Shown: one piece after another, positions 47,512 through 57,159 of the stretch | Position numbering within the stretch: position 1 is the stretch's first letter | Layout: the number at the start of each line of letters is the position of its first letter | NCBI GenBank assembly: GCA_030035585.1 | Contig: CM057476.1 | Coordinates: 25,652,501-25,716,500 of the forward strand | DNA from: Dugong dugon | Taxonomy: Eukaryota > Chordata > Mammalia > Sirenia > Dugongidae | Reading direction: 5' to 3' | DNA: 64,000 nt | Notes under the pieces: model-generated | What the model was told of the DNA's origin: nothing | Databases searched by the model: none | Seen by the model: the letters and a program-made list of their open reading frames with translations, nothing else | Translations under genes and position numbers: made by a program

Positions 47512-47720
47512 CTTGTTGTTGTTAGTTGCCATCCTGCCGATTCTGACTCATGGTGACCCCATGTGTGCAGAGTAGAACTGCTCCATAGGGTTTTCAAGGC
47601 TGTGACCTTTTGGAAGGAGATTGTCAGGCCTGTCTTCTGAGGCACCTCTGGGTGAGTTCAAATGGCCAACCTTTTGGCTAGTAACTGAGCACTTAACTGT
47701 TTGTCATACTCAGGGACTCC
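47512..47720 (-). mobile_element. AfroSINE (antisense)
   Basis: 'ttgttgttgttagttgccatcctgccgattctgactcatggtgacc', 'ggaaggagattgtcaggcctgtcttctgagg', then the head 'ccttttggctagtaactgagcacttaactgtttgtcatactcagggactcc'. ATATAAAT occurs on both sides. Confidence 0.94.
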
Positions 47721-47814
47721 ATATAAATTCTTAGTCTAGTCATTCTTTTTTTTAAGAAAAAGAAAAGACAGAATGGAGTCTGTAAAGGAGAAGAACTACT
47801 GACCTAAGCCAGCC

Positions 47815-47945
47815 TTGGCATTTACAGGTAAAATAATTATGGCCTAGAGAGGGTTAGTGACTTGCCCAAGGTGGCACGGTAAGTGAGAGGAAAGTGGGAA
47901 CTAAGAGCCAGGGCTGCCCAGGAGCTCTTTCTACCACATCTCCTT
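47815..47945 (-). repeat. MIR (antisense)
   Basis: 'tttacaggtaaaataattatggcctagagagggttagtgacttgcccaaggtggcacggtaagtgagagg'. Confidence 0.75.
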
Positions 47946-48074
47946 TTGCCTTAAAAACCAGTCTTGGGGAGAAGCACCCATAGGACCTTAGTGGGTTCAG
48001 GCCAAGGTCTAGTTCACGCTGGGAGCATTATTATTCCTATTCCAGGAATGAGGCATATGTTATCTGCATAATGA

Positions 48075-48262
48075 CTGTAAAGACTATTACACATTGAGCA
48101 CTTACAGTCCATCAGACCCTGCATGGAACACTTGGTCCACCTAGCTCATTTAATCCTTACAGCCGTCTCAGCTGGGCCCCTGCTCCGTGTCCCCTGCTGG
48201 ACCCCTATGCCTGGCACATAGTAAGTGCTCAGCAAATGTCTGTTGGCTGAACAACTCTTACT
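48075..48262. repeat. MIR (antisense) then L2 end (sense)
   Basis: 'cattgagcacttacagtccatcagaccctgcatggaacac...agctcatttaatccttacagcc' is antisense MIR. 'cctggcacatagtaagtgctcagcaaatgtctgttggctgaac' is the L2/MIR sense tail. Confidence 0.7.
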
Positions 48263-48539
48263 GAAGAAGACCATATTAGCTCCCCTGGAGTTCAGGCCAA
48301 AAAATGAGGCCCAGGGAAGTAAGCCCAGGGTCAGGGTCCCTTGACTGGTTTCAGGTGTGGCTGACTTCAGGGAAGATTCCAGTGAGGTCCACCAGGGTGG
48401 GGCCGTCCATCCAGACACCTATGTCTGGGGAAGCAATGGGTGGCTGCTGTGTTCTCCTCGCACCAGGGAAGAACTTTAACAGACAGTAAGAGGAGCTCAG
48501 GGTAGACAATTGACACAAAGCACAGAAAATGGAACGCAA

Positions 48540-48670
48540 TTTCCCCCGTTTTTGATTGGCCTGGGGAGGCAAGCTGGGGAATGAATAATTTGCTTTTTCA
48601 AAACTCCAAGTCTCCAAGTCCCTCTTCCTGGGGCATGCATTGATATGCTAATGATAGAAGCCCAGGAGAC
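48540..48670. promoter_or_regulatory. Candidate conserved noncoding block
   Basis: Single-copy sequence with TTTGATTGGCC (CCAAT-box reverse), GAATGAATAATTTGC, CATGCATTGATATGCTAATGATAG (octamer-like ATGCTAAT plus homeodomain cores). Short but distinct from the flanks. Confidence 0.4.
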
Positions 48671-48924
48671 CACCTCCTGGGTCTCTGTGCTTCCAGAGCT
48701 GTTTGTGGAGGTGCCTTTGTGATGTTCTGTGTGTATATGGGTGGGTGGAGTGGGGGTAGGGTGGGTAGACAGGCATGCGCATGGAGGGGGCCCCAGAAGG
48801 AGTCCTGAGAACCTGTGTGTGAAATGCCTGTAAGGGACCAAGGGATAGGAGAGAGTTGCCACCTAGAGGTAGGAATGGCCTTTCAAAGGGAGAAACAACA
48901 CTTGTGGCATACAGGGAGCATTCC

Positions 48925-49905
48925 AAAGTTCATCCACCCTTCCTTCCGTCCACCTATCTCCTCATTTGCCCACCAGTCTATCCACTCTCCCACTCACCCA
49001 CCTATTCATTCACTCATCCATCAGTCCATCCATCCACCCATCCACCCACCCATCCATTTACCTACCCACCCATCCACCCACCTACTCACCCACCTTCCAC
49101 CGTCCCATCCACCCACCCACCCACCCACGCACCCTTCCTTCCTTCCTTAACTTCTTCCTTTTTCCTCCCTTCCTCCCTCCCTCCCTTCCTTCTTCCTTTC
49201 TTCTATCCATCCATCCATTCATCCTTTCATCCATCCATCTTTCCAGCTACCCATCAGTCTATCTACCTACCTATATCTTCACTAATAATCTACCCACCCA
49301 TGCTTCCACTCACCCATCCACCCACCCGTTCACCTATCTATCCATCCATCCACCTTCCACTCACCCATCCATTCATCTACCTATCCTTCCTTCCTTCTAT
49401 CCATCCATCCATTCCTCCATCCCTCCCTCCATCCCTCTATCCATCCATCCACCCACCCACCCACCCATCCATCCATCCATCCGTTCCTTCGTCCATCCAT
49501 CCCTTTGTCCATCGGTGCCTCCATCCATCCATCCATCCATCCATCCATCCATCCATCCAACCATCCATCCATCCATCCAACCACCCACCCATCCATCCAT
49601 CCATCCATCCCTCCATCCATCCATCCTTCCAACTACCTATCCATCTACCTACCCACCTAATCATTGATCTAATCATCTACCTATCCATGTTCCCACTCAC
49701 TCACCCACCCAGCCACCCATTCACCTACCTATCTATACATCCATCCATCCATCCATCCACCCACCCATCCACTTACCATCTTTATCCACCTACCCTTCCG
49801 TCATTCTGTCCATCATTCATCTACCCAGCCATCCACCCACCCATTCTCCAACCACCTATCAACTCTTGCATCCATGCATCCATACATCTACCCCAGCTTT
49901 CTGCC
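48925..49905. repeat. Large CCAT/CCAC tetranucleotide array
   Basis: Nearly 1 kb of (CCAT)n with CCAC, CTTC and CTAT variants and one CCTT block (49131-49205). It creates a 368-codon plus-strand frame of Ser-Ile-His-Pro repeats and minus-strand Trp-Met-Asp-Gly frames, all artefacts of the 4-bp unit read in three frames. Perfect units are densest near 49515-49620. Confidence 0.95.
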
Positions 49906-50004
49906 CAACACATACCTGTTGTTTGCAGGATAACCACTGGCCCGGCTCTTCTCATTTTATAGATGAGGAAACCACAATTCCAGATAGAATGACAGGGAAC
50001 TCAG

Positions 50005-50215
50005 ATTCTGAGGCCAGACAGAGCTAGGTTCAAATTCAAGCTCTGCTATTGGCAGCTATATGACCTCAGACAAGTGACTGAATGCCTCTGAGCTTGCTTC
50101 CTGCTCTGTAAACTTGAACTAATGATGATACCTACTTCATACCTGGTATGATATGCCACCTATAAAGTGCTGATCATGGCATCTGGCATGGGGAATGTGC
50201 TCAGTGCATGCCCTT
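50005..50215 (+). repeat. MIR
   Basis: 'gattctgaggccagacagagctaggttcaaattcaagctctgctattggcagctatatgacctcagacaagtgactgaatgcctctgagc' through 'gatacctacttcatacc'. Confidence 0.88.
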
Positions 50216-50400
50216 TCATTATTTATTGAGCACTGACTCTCCTCCACGGAGTGTTTGATGCCCTCTCTCATCGTTACTCCCTCTAGACTGTCATTGTTCT
50301 CCCCACTTTACAGATGAGGAGACTGAGTTTCCCATAGGTCAAAGGGCTCACCACGGCCATACAGCTGGGCAGAAGCAGAGTCCAGAACCCCACACTGGGC
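50216..50400 (-). repeat. MIR (antisense)
   Basis: 'cattatttattgagcactgactctcctccacggag' to 'ccccactttacagatgaggagactgagtttcccataggtcaaagggctcaccacggccatacagctgggcagaagcagag'. Confidence 0.85.
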
Positions 50401-50439
50401 TGGTGGGACTCTAAATTCCACTTTCCTTGCACCCCACCA

Positions 50440-50560
50440 CCAGGATGCTGGTCCCTGCTCTGCCACAAGCACACAGTGTGGCCCTGGGCAAGTGTCTGAC
50501 CCTCAGTTTCCCCATATGTACAATGAGGGTGTGGACTAAATGACTTCTAGCGCCTCACTC
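50440..50560 (+). repeat. MIR
   Basis: 'ctgctctgccacaagcacacagtgtggccctgggcaagtgtctgaccctcagtttccccatatgtacaatgaggg'. Confidence 0.82.
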
Positions 50561-50734
50561 TGCTCTGAGTGAGAATGGCATCCATTCAGCTCTTATCTAT
50601 GGAGTTCCAGGTGGCTCCATCGCCACATTGTGGAGGATTGTGGCCATCTGAGTTCAGCACTGGCCCCCTCCCCATGCTCTGAAGCAATGGCTGAAAGGAG
50701 AGGTGGTGGAAACAGCCATACGTGACTCAGCTTC

Positions 50735-50880
50735 CTTAGCTGTCTCTCTGTAACTGAAAAACTTTGGGGAAATTGCTCAACCTTTTGCAACCTCAGCTTT
50801 CAAACCTGTAAAATGGGCATAGAAAGTGCCCTCACTTTATTGAATTGCTGTGAAATCAAATGCAATAATGCTTGCAAACT
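50735..50880 (+). repeat. MIR
   Basis: 'ggggaaattgctcaaccttttgcaacctcagctttcaaacctgtaaaatgggcatagaaagtgccctcactttattgaattgctgtg'. Confidence 0.75.
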
Positions 50881-50954
50881 GATTGGGAAGGACACTCCAG
50901 GCAGAGAGAAATAAGTAAGCAGAAGCCAGATGCCACTGTCCCCCTACCTGCAAG

Positions 50955-51335
50955 GTCCAATTATTTACTCAACAAATATATACTGAACACCTACTGTGTG
51001 TCTGACCCTATGCTCGGCTCTGGGATTATAGAGGTGACTGAGAGGGACAAGGGGCTTACATTCTGATGGGAGGAAACAGTCACGTCCTCAAATCTATGAA
51101 CAAATGACTTCCCGAGGGGGATAAATACGTTAAAGAACAGAGATCAGGGTAAGGGGATACGCTGCTCAGGCAGGAAAGGGGGTAGAGATGTGATCAGGAA
51201 GGACCCTCCTTGAGCAGGTGCCATTTGAGCTGAAAACTAAGGGACGAGATAAGCCATCCCGTGTGCAGGGAAAAGAGTTCCAGGTGGAGGGAACAGTGAG
51301 TGCAAAGGCCCTGTGGTGGGATGCACCTGCTGGAG
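50955..51335 (-). repeat. L2 LINE fragment (antisense)
   Basis: 'ttatttactcaacaaatatatactgaacacctactgtgtgtctgaccctatgctcggctctggg', 'ggaccctccttgagcaggtgccatttgagctgaaa' and 'aaaagagttccaggtggagggaacagtgagtgcaaaggccctgtggtgg'. Confidence 0.93.
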
Positions 51336-51414
51336 AAATGGAACTAGGTCTCAGGGGCCTGGCTGACCCTCTATTTGGAGTATCTTCAGGTGGCTTCCAT
51401 CATATTAAATCCAG

Positions 51415-51745
51415 GAACTAATTACCGGTGACATCTTTCCTGCTACCTGGGAGAGCAAGTGGCTGCTGATCCTTCTTATAATTCTTTCTCATTTTAATGA
51501 TCTGCATTTCATAATTATGTCCCCACATCCTCAGGCACCTGGGTGCAGGGTATATTTCTCCAAATCCCAATAAATAAGTACAGTAAATCCATGTGCTTCC
51601 ATTTTTATGGGCCAGTCTGCTAGGGAAATGGGCTGGTTGCCTCTGAGGGCCAAGCCGATGGAGCCAGCAAGGTAATTCGCTGCTGAGTTACGGGGGCCAC
51701 TTGAAGTCTAATTATTGAGAAATCTGAGGGGCCTGCCTCATTTAG
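51415..51745. promoter_or_regulatory. Candidate conserved noncoding block
   Basis: Single-copy sequence with GGAACTAATTACCGGTG, TCATTTTAATGATCTGCATTTCATAATTATG, AATAAATAAGTAC, AGGTAATTCGCTGC, GAGTTACGGGG and GTCTAATTATTGAG. TAATTA-type cores recur, and CpG-containing words persist. No repeat recognised. Confidence 0.48.
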
Positions 51746-52235
51746 GGCCAGATTTACATGGCACTGGGCGTCTCTGTGGGGACGCAGACTGGAGGGCAGG
51801 TGGTAGGACTCAGAGAGGCGGGACTTGGAAGCAAATGGCTGGAGGGATGCCTAGTTTGGGGTGTACCCAGGGTGGATGCTGAGCTAGGGTGGTGCTGCCT
51901 CCTTGGGGAGATATCTGGATTCTTCCAGCAGGTTTCTGCAGCACTTACATGTGCTGGGAGTCCACGTGGTTCCTTTGGTATACGGCTGTCTCCTTGTATC
52001 TCTTTGTTCACTAGTCTCTCTTCCCTCCTAATCTCATTCATTCAGTAAAAAGATCAGGAGTACCCCCTATTAATCAGAGTTTAATACAAAGGTTCAAGTG
52101 GTGAGAGACACTCTTATTAAACATTGTGATTGACAAACAGTTGATACACAATATCTATTGCAAGAACTCAAGAATGCTATCTTGCTGCCATACTACCTTG
52201 CCCTGCTCACCACTTAAATTACAGCCTCTAGAGGT
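51746..52235. other. Unassigned stretch, no gene seen
   Basis: No repeat recognised with confidence. A short (TG)n lies at 52243-52258. Confidence 0.3.
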
Positions 52236-52384
52236 TTAGATAGTGTGTGTGTGTGTGCACACACCAACACTGACAGCCTCCCACACCCGCTAGGTACTTT
52301 CCATATTCCACCCAGGTTACCGTCACCTCTGGCCTGGACAGCTAAGCTATGACACCTCCTCCCTGCTGTCTCACTGTTATTTCT

Positions 52385-52832
52385 TGAATTCTGTCTTCCC
52401 AAAAGACGCGTTGGAATCCTAATCCCTATACCTGAGGATGTAGTCTAATGTAATGGGATGCAATCACATCCCATAATGCATTCTAATGTCATGTAACTAA
52501 TCAATCAGTTGGGGGTCATTCCAGTGTAGGGTGGATCCTAAACCTAATCACCTCTGAGCTATATAAAGATCAGCATAGACACAGAGACAGGCACGCAGAC
52601 ACAGGGAAGACAGGCGCTATCTGATGACAACAGACACAGATGAATCTAGAAGCCCAGGAACTCCAAGGATTGCTGGCAGCTACTAGAAGCTGAAATAGAC
52701 AAAGAAAACTCTCCCTGGAGTCACATCCTGAACTCAGACTTCTAGCCTCCTGAACTGTGAGAAAACACATTTGTTCTTTAAAGGCACCCACTTGTGGTGC
52801 TTCTGTCATAGCAGCACCAGGACACTAAGACA
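52385..52832 (+). mobile_element. MaLR-like solo LTR, same subfamily as 6317-6745
   Basis: It shares with the 6.3-kb copy: 'caatcacatcccataatgcattctaatg', 'aatcaatcagttggg', 'ggtggatcctaaacctaatcac', 'gatcagcatagacacagagac', 'gacaggcgctatctgatgac' and 'cttctagcctcctgaac'. It ends 'gacactaagacac'. Solo, with no internal region. Confidence 0.8.
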
Positions 52833-52849
52833 CCCGCTTTTCCCCCTCC

Positions 52850-53610
52850 GCCTCCTATGCAGTCTCCAACAGCAGCCCAGGGTGAGCTGTTGGAAGGTAA
52901 GGCAGGTCCTACCACCCCTCACCCCAATCCCCCAGTGTCCTCTGTCAGAGAGGAAAAGCCAGAATCCTAGAATGGTCTATGAGGTCCTCCATGATCCAGG
53001 CCCTGCCCACCTTGCCTTCCTCACTGAAGCTTCTCCTCCAACACCAGTCTCAGTCCCACCTTCCCACCTTTGCGTCACTGAGTCCTCTGCCAGGAACACC
53101 ATGTCCAGTTCAATGGCTGCCTCAGTCCCTTGTCTCTTTCCTGTCTCTGCTTGACTCTACCCCTTCTATCCCTCTTCTCTGTTTTACTTTTCTTTTCAGC
53201 CCTTCTTACTACCTCTCATACCACCACTTGCCATCAAGTTGATTCTGAAACATGGCAACCCCATGTGTATCAGAGCAGAACTGTACTCCGTAAGGTTTTC
53301 ATTGGCTGATATTTCAGAAGTCGATCACCAGGTCTTTCTTCTGAGGTACCTCTGGGTGGACTTGAACTGCCAATCTTTCTGTTAGTAGCCGTGCTCATTA
53401 ATAGTTTGCACCATCTAGGGACTCTTACCTTTCATAGTGCACATCTATTTGTTATTTGATTATTGTCTTGTCCCCTCTATGCCCGCTAGAATTTCAGCTC
53501 CACGAAGACATGCATTTTGTCATTATTTCACGTTGTATTTTTAGTACCTGGAACAGTGACTAGGACATAATAGGGGCTCAATAAATAACTTTTTGAATGA
53601 AAGAACATAC
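52850..53610 (+). repeat. L2 LINE 3' part with nested SINE
   Basis: 'gagaggaaaagccagaatcctagaatggtctatgaggtcctccatgatccaggccctgccc' and 'tgccaggaacacc' belong to sense L2. After the SINE it ends 'tttcagctccacgaagacatgc...gtacctggaacagtgactaggacataataggggctcaataaataac'. Confidence 0.88.
53220..53428 (-). mobile_element. AfroSINE (antisense) nested in L2
   Basis: 'ccacttgccatcaagttgattctgaaacatggcaaccccatgtgtatcag', 'tttcagaagtcgatcaccaggtctttcttctgagg', then the head '...gtagccgtgctcattaatagtttgcaccatctagggactc'. Confidence 0.94.
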
Positions 53611-53824
53611 CTTTTAATCTCCATTACCCAACAAAGTAGCTGGCCCACCATATGGACTAAATAGTTGTTCAGCTAAATGTGGGGGACAAGTAAATAGATA
53701 ATAGAGCTAAAATGGACTAAGTATTATGCAAATATGGTCAAAGTGTCACAGGACTGTGTGTGGAGGGGCCCAGGGTCCTCAGGAATGGAGGATATGTCTG
53801 GAGTATTATCCAAAAACTAAAGAC

Positions 53825-54265
53825 ACTGGTCGCTACCCATCTGTCAGTTTGTTGTACTTGGTGGCTTACATGTTGCTATGATGCTGGAAGCTATGCCACT
53901 GGTATTTCAAATATCATCAAGGTCACCCATGATGGACAGGTTTTCCTGGAGCTTCCAGACTAAGACAGACTAGGAAGAAAGGCCTGGTGATCTACTTCTA
54001 AAAATCACCCAGTGAAAACTTTATGGACCACAACAGAACATTGTCCGACTGGTTTGCTTTGGACACGTCATCAGGAATGATCAACTGCTGGAGAAGGACA
54101 TATTTGGTGAAGAAGAAGGCCAGCAAGTGTGAGGGAGACCCTCGGTGAGATAGGTTGGCACAATAGCCACAATGACAGACTCAAACATGCTGGTGATTGT
54201 GAGGACCAGGCAATGTTTTGTTCTGTTGTACATAAGGTCTTCATGAGTCTGAGTTTACTCGATGG
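53825..54265 (+). mobile_element. RTE-tailed composite SINE-like element (sense)
   Basis: Head 'cacccatctgtcagtttgttgtacttggtggcttacatgttgctatgatgctggaagctatgccactggtatttcaaatatcatc', body 'cttccagactaagacagactaggaagaaaggcctggtgatctacttc'. A long RTE-derived tail follows that still reads as the LINE ORF end ('gctttggacacgtcatcaggaatgatcaactgctggagaaggac', 'gagggagaccctcggtgagat', 'aatgttttgttctgttgtacataaggtc'). Confidence 0.82.
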
Positions 54266-54360
54266 CATCCATCCATCCATCCATCCATCCAGCCACCTAC
54301 CCATCCATCCATCTCTATCTATCATCCATCTAATCTCTCCATCCATCCATCCATCTACAC
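54263..54360. repeat. (CCAT)n microsatellite seeded at the element tail
   Basis: CCATCCATCC units start exactly where the tail 'ctcgatggcatcc' would run into its (CAA)n terminus. Confidence 0.85.
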
Positions 54361-54514
54361 GCCCCTTTCTCTCTTTCTTTACCTCTCTCTCACTATCTGT
54401 CTAATGACACTGGGGATGACTGATGAAGGACGAGCAGGGGTTAGGCAATTGGCTCATGTGGGGAAGGCTCCATCTCAGAGAAACATCACATCACTCTGAA
54501 GACCTGACACTGGT

Positions 54515-54780
54515 CAATGTCAACATCAAAAGAGGATGACAGGCATGAGCTGAGGCAGGGCCCACTCTTGGAGGACACTGAAGGTCAGGCTAGGAGTTAG
54601 GATTTACTGCTGAGGGCCCTGGTGAGCCCTGAGACGGATGCACACAGCAGAAGGAAATAGTCACAGTGGGATTTCAGGGTCTCTTCAGTGCTCATGGAGG
54701 TGGTACCATGGGAGCAAGTCAGGCTAACAGTCCAGGAAGGAGACAATAAGGCCCGAGATGAGACGGTAACGTGGCAGTCC
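54515..54780 (-). repeat. L2 fragment (antisense)
   Basis: 'ggaggacactgaaggtcaggctaggagttaggatttactgctgagggcc...gggagcaagtcaggctaacagtccaggaaggagacaataagg'. Confidence 0.6.
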
Positions 54781-54784
54781 AAGG

Positions 54785-55090
54785 GGAGGGATGGGCCCGC
54801 GAGGGGGATGCCAATGGGATCCCTGCATGATCACAGAGATCATACGCTGAGAAACTACAATTTATAATTCCAAAACACACCAGCTGTGAAGAAAGACCAA
54901 GCCACCTTATGGTGGGGACCACCTAGGCTCTAAAATCAAATAACCAGATTTTTAAAAATTGTTGTTGTAGCCCCCCATCCTTCTCCCCCACCCCACCCCT
55001 CTTTCCCCTTTAGAACATTTGTATTATATATATTTTTTGACAGGGAAAGACTCTCAGATACTTGACGTGCTATCTATTAAGCGAAGTGGC
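54785..55090. other. Unassigned stretch, no gene seen
   Basis: AT-rich parts around 54940-55050 include short C-rich runs. No repeat assigned. Confidence 0.3.
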
Positions 55091-55750
55091 AGCTGTGACA
55101 TTGCCAAGTGAAACAAAATACAAAATTTACAGCAGTAAATTCTTCTCTCTTCATGGTAGTTAATTATCTTAGTTACTTTTATTATCTTTTATCTTTTAAG
55201 ATGCTAAATTGCTTATTTCTGCCTCTCCCGCCAAAGGCGACCACGTATCTTTTATGGGTACATGCTGGGTAAAGACAGTCCTATGTACATCTTCTTGGTG
55301 AAATTTAAGGGAACTTTGATCTATATCCGCCTTCTCCTTGTGATTTTAATTGTACTAACTAGTGAAAACAAAATTACGTGAAATATTCACCCTCTGCGGA
55401 AAACACACACACACACACACACAGACACACACACACTCCAAATCTGACAAATGCTTTTTCTTTTTTTCCTACCCCCTCCTCTCTTGCCTGCATTCTTTGT
55501 GTGTGATGTGGAGAAAACCATTTCTCAGAGCAAATCTCAACTCGGGAGAGAAGAATTACAGACCTCGCAAACTGTCACACTTTCGCCGGGGAACGGGGGA
55601 CGGTGATTTGGCTTGAAATAAATCCATTCGCGGTTAACATTTTAAAGCAAAGGGAAAAGAGGAAAAAAAAAAAAAAATCACCCGGCGCCTGGCCTGGGGA
55701 TATTTCTGGCTGGGGAATTTCACGACAGCTCAACTAGCTGAAGATGGACA
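55090..55750. promoter_or_regulatory. Candidate conserved regulatory block
   Basis: An unusual single-copy stretch. The AT-rich half (GTAGTTAATTATC, TTTTATCTTTTAAGATGC, CTCCCGCCAAAGGCGACCACG, GGGAACTTTGATC (TCF/LEF-like), TTTAATTGTACTAAC, AAAATTACGTGAAATATTC) is followed by a (CA)n. A CpG-bearing half then follows (CTCGCAAACTG, TTTCGCCGGGGAACGGGGGACGG, CATTCGCGGTTAAC, ACCCGGCGCC). No repeat family fits. Promoter or enhancer function is inferred only. Confidence 0.45.
55400..55438. repeat. (CA)n microsatellite
   Basis: ACACAC units with one G interruption inside the candidate conserved block. Confidence 0.95.
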
Positions 55751-55962
55751 ATGTGGCCGCCTGACTTGGGGGGTGTGTGTGGGGGCGCCAAGGGTCGGAT
55801 ACCTAGCGAGTGACTTCACTAGGGGACATGGGCAGGCTGTGTTAAGAGCTTGGAGTTTGGAATGGATGGCTCAAGGTTGGCAGAGGCTCCACGGAGCCAC
55901 GATTCTATAGCCAGAGACTTGGGACCAGATGTATGTGGAATTTACAGTGATTTTCCTAGATT

Positions 55963-56186
55963 GCAGCCTTGGGTGGTGCAAACAGTTTGCGGTTTGCCCT
56001 CGACTACTAACCTAAAGGTTGGCAGTTCAAACCTACTCCGGGGCACCGTGGAAGAAAGGCTTGGCGATTTGCTTCTGTTAGGATTACAGCTAAGAAAACC
56101 CTATGGAGCAATCTATTCTGTAACACATGGGGTCGCCATGAGTCAGAATCAACTCAAGGCAACCAGTTTTGTTTTTGTTTTTGGTC
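55963..56186 (+). mobile_element. AfroSINE
   Basis: Head 'cagccttgggtggtgcaaacagtttgcggtttgccctcgactactaacc' (with a short local insertion), body 'cgtggaagaaaggcttggcgatttgcttctg', tail 'acatggggtcgccatgagtcagaatcaactcaaggcaacc' then (GTTTTT)n. Confidence 0.93.
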
Positions 56187-56254
56187 TGAGGTTAGAAAGA
56201 GATTTGTTCTCAGAGTAGCCCTCTGGGGACGTCTCCCTGTAGAATCGTGGCTCA

Positions 56255-56525
56255 GAGCTACAGTTAGGGATCCAGGTAGACCTGGGTTCAAATCCCGTTT
56301 TGCCAAGTTTGAGCAGCATGGGCACACCACCTCTGTGCCTCAATTTCCTCCTCTACACAATGTGGATGATACTACTGGTACTTCCCTCTTGGGGTTGTTG
56401 TGAGGATTGAATTAACTGATGCCAACTGCAATAACTGTGAGCCTCTAGTATCCCCACAGTGGGATGGGAAACAAGCTCAGAGAGGGCAAGCCACCTGCCC
56501 AAGGTCACACAGGTTCCTCACCTAT
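56255..56525. repeat. MIR (sense) then MIR (antisense)
   Basis: Sense: 'ggtagacctgggttcaaatcccgttttgccaagtttgagcagc...gtgcctcaatttcctcctctacac...ggggttgttgtgaggattgaattaac'. Antisense: 'gggatgggaaacaagctcagagagggcaagccacctgcccaaggtcacacagg'. Confidence 0.85.
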
Positions 56526-56940
56526 AAAATCTGGGGGAGGGGTGGGAGGAGGGAGATGATGACATCATTCCAATTTCATGATGACATCACTCCATAATTA
56601 CATGGGACCATCCATTCTGGTTTTTCCTGAGGTGTTGAGCTTCTGCAAATTCACGCTGGGGAGCTGCAGGGCTACCTGGGAAGGGGCTTGAGAGAGAGAG
56701 GCCAGGATGGAGGGATGGGGGAGACAAGGCTCCCGATGCTCACTGAGGGGATGGGGAGAAATGTCCATGATTTCCTTTGCTGAAAGCACCTGGTAGAGTG
56801 AGGGAACATGCTATTGGGGAGGGACAGGTAACCCCTTCCTGCCTCTGTTTAAAGAGAGGAATGTCAAGTACACATCATGTGTGCTTGGGGGGTTTTTTGA
56901 ACTGCATTCAGGCCTGTAGGATTGGGGCTGCCCAGTGACT
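56526..56940. other. Single-copy stretch, no gene seen
   Basis: A short direct repeat GATGATGACATCA(T/C)TCC lies near 56556-56592. Nothing else recognised. Confidence 0.3.
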
Positions 56941-56944
56941 ACTC

Positions 56945-57155
56945 CAAGGAGCCCTGGTGGCGCACTGGTTAAGCACTCAGCTGCTAACTGAAAGGTCAGT
57001 GGTTCTAACCCACCAGCCACTCCGTGGGATAAAGACCTGTGATCTACTTCCGTAAAGATTACAGCCTAGGAAGCCCTATGGGGCAGTTCTGCTGTGTCCT
57101 ATGGAGCCACTATGAGTGGCAATCAAATCGAAGGGAAGACACCGGACAACAACAG
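56945..57155 (+). mobile_element. AfroSINE
   Basis: Head 'ggagccctggtggcgcactggttaagcactcagctgctaac' is close to consensus. Body 'aaagacctgtgatctacttccgtaaagattacagcctagg', tail 'atggagccactatgagtggcaatcaaatcg...gacaacaac'. Confidence 0.95.
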
Positions 57156-57159
57156 AGAT

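Noticed and set aside
48856..49962. 368-codon open frame, the longest in the window
   Set aside because: It is entirely the translation of the CCAT tetranucleotide array. Composition is Ser/Ile/His/Pro only, and a parallel frame exists in another register and on the opposite strand.
55540..55700. CpG island promoter
   Set aside because: CpG density is raised but the stretch is only about 160 bp and contains an A-run. It does not reach the usual island length by eye, so it is kept only as a candidate regulatory block.
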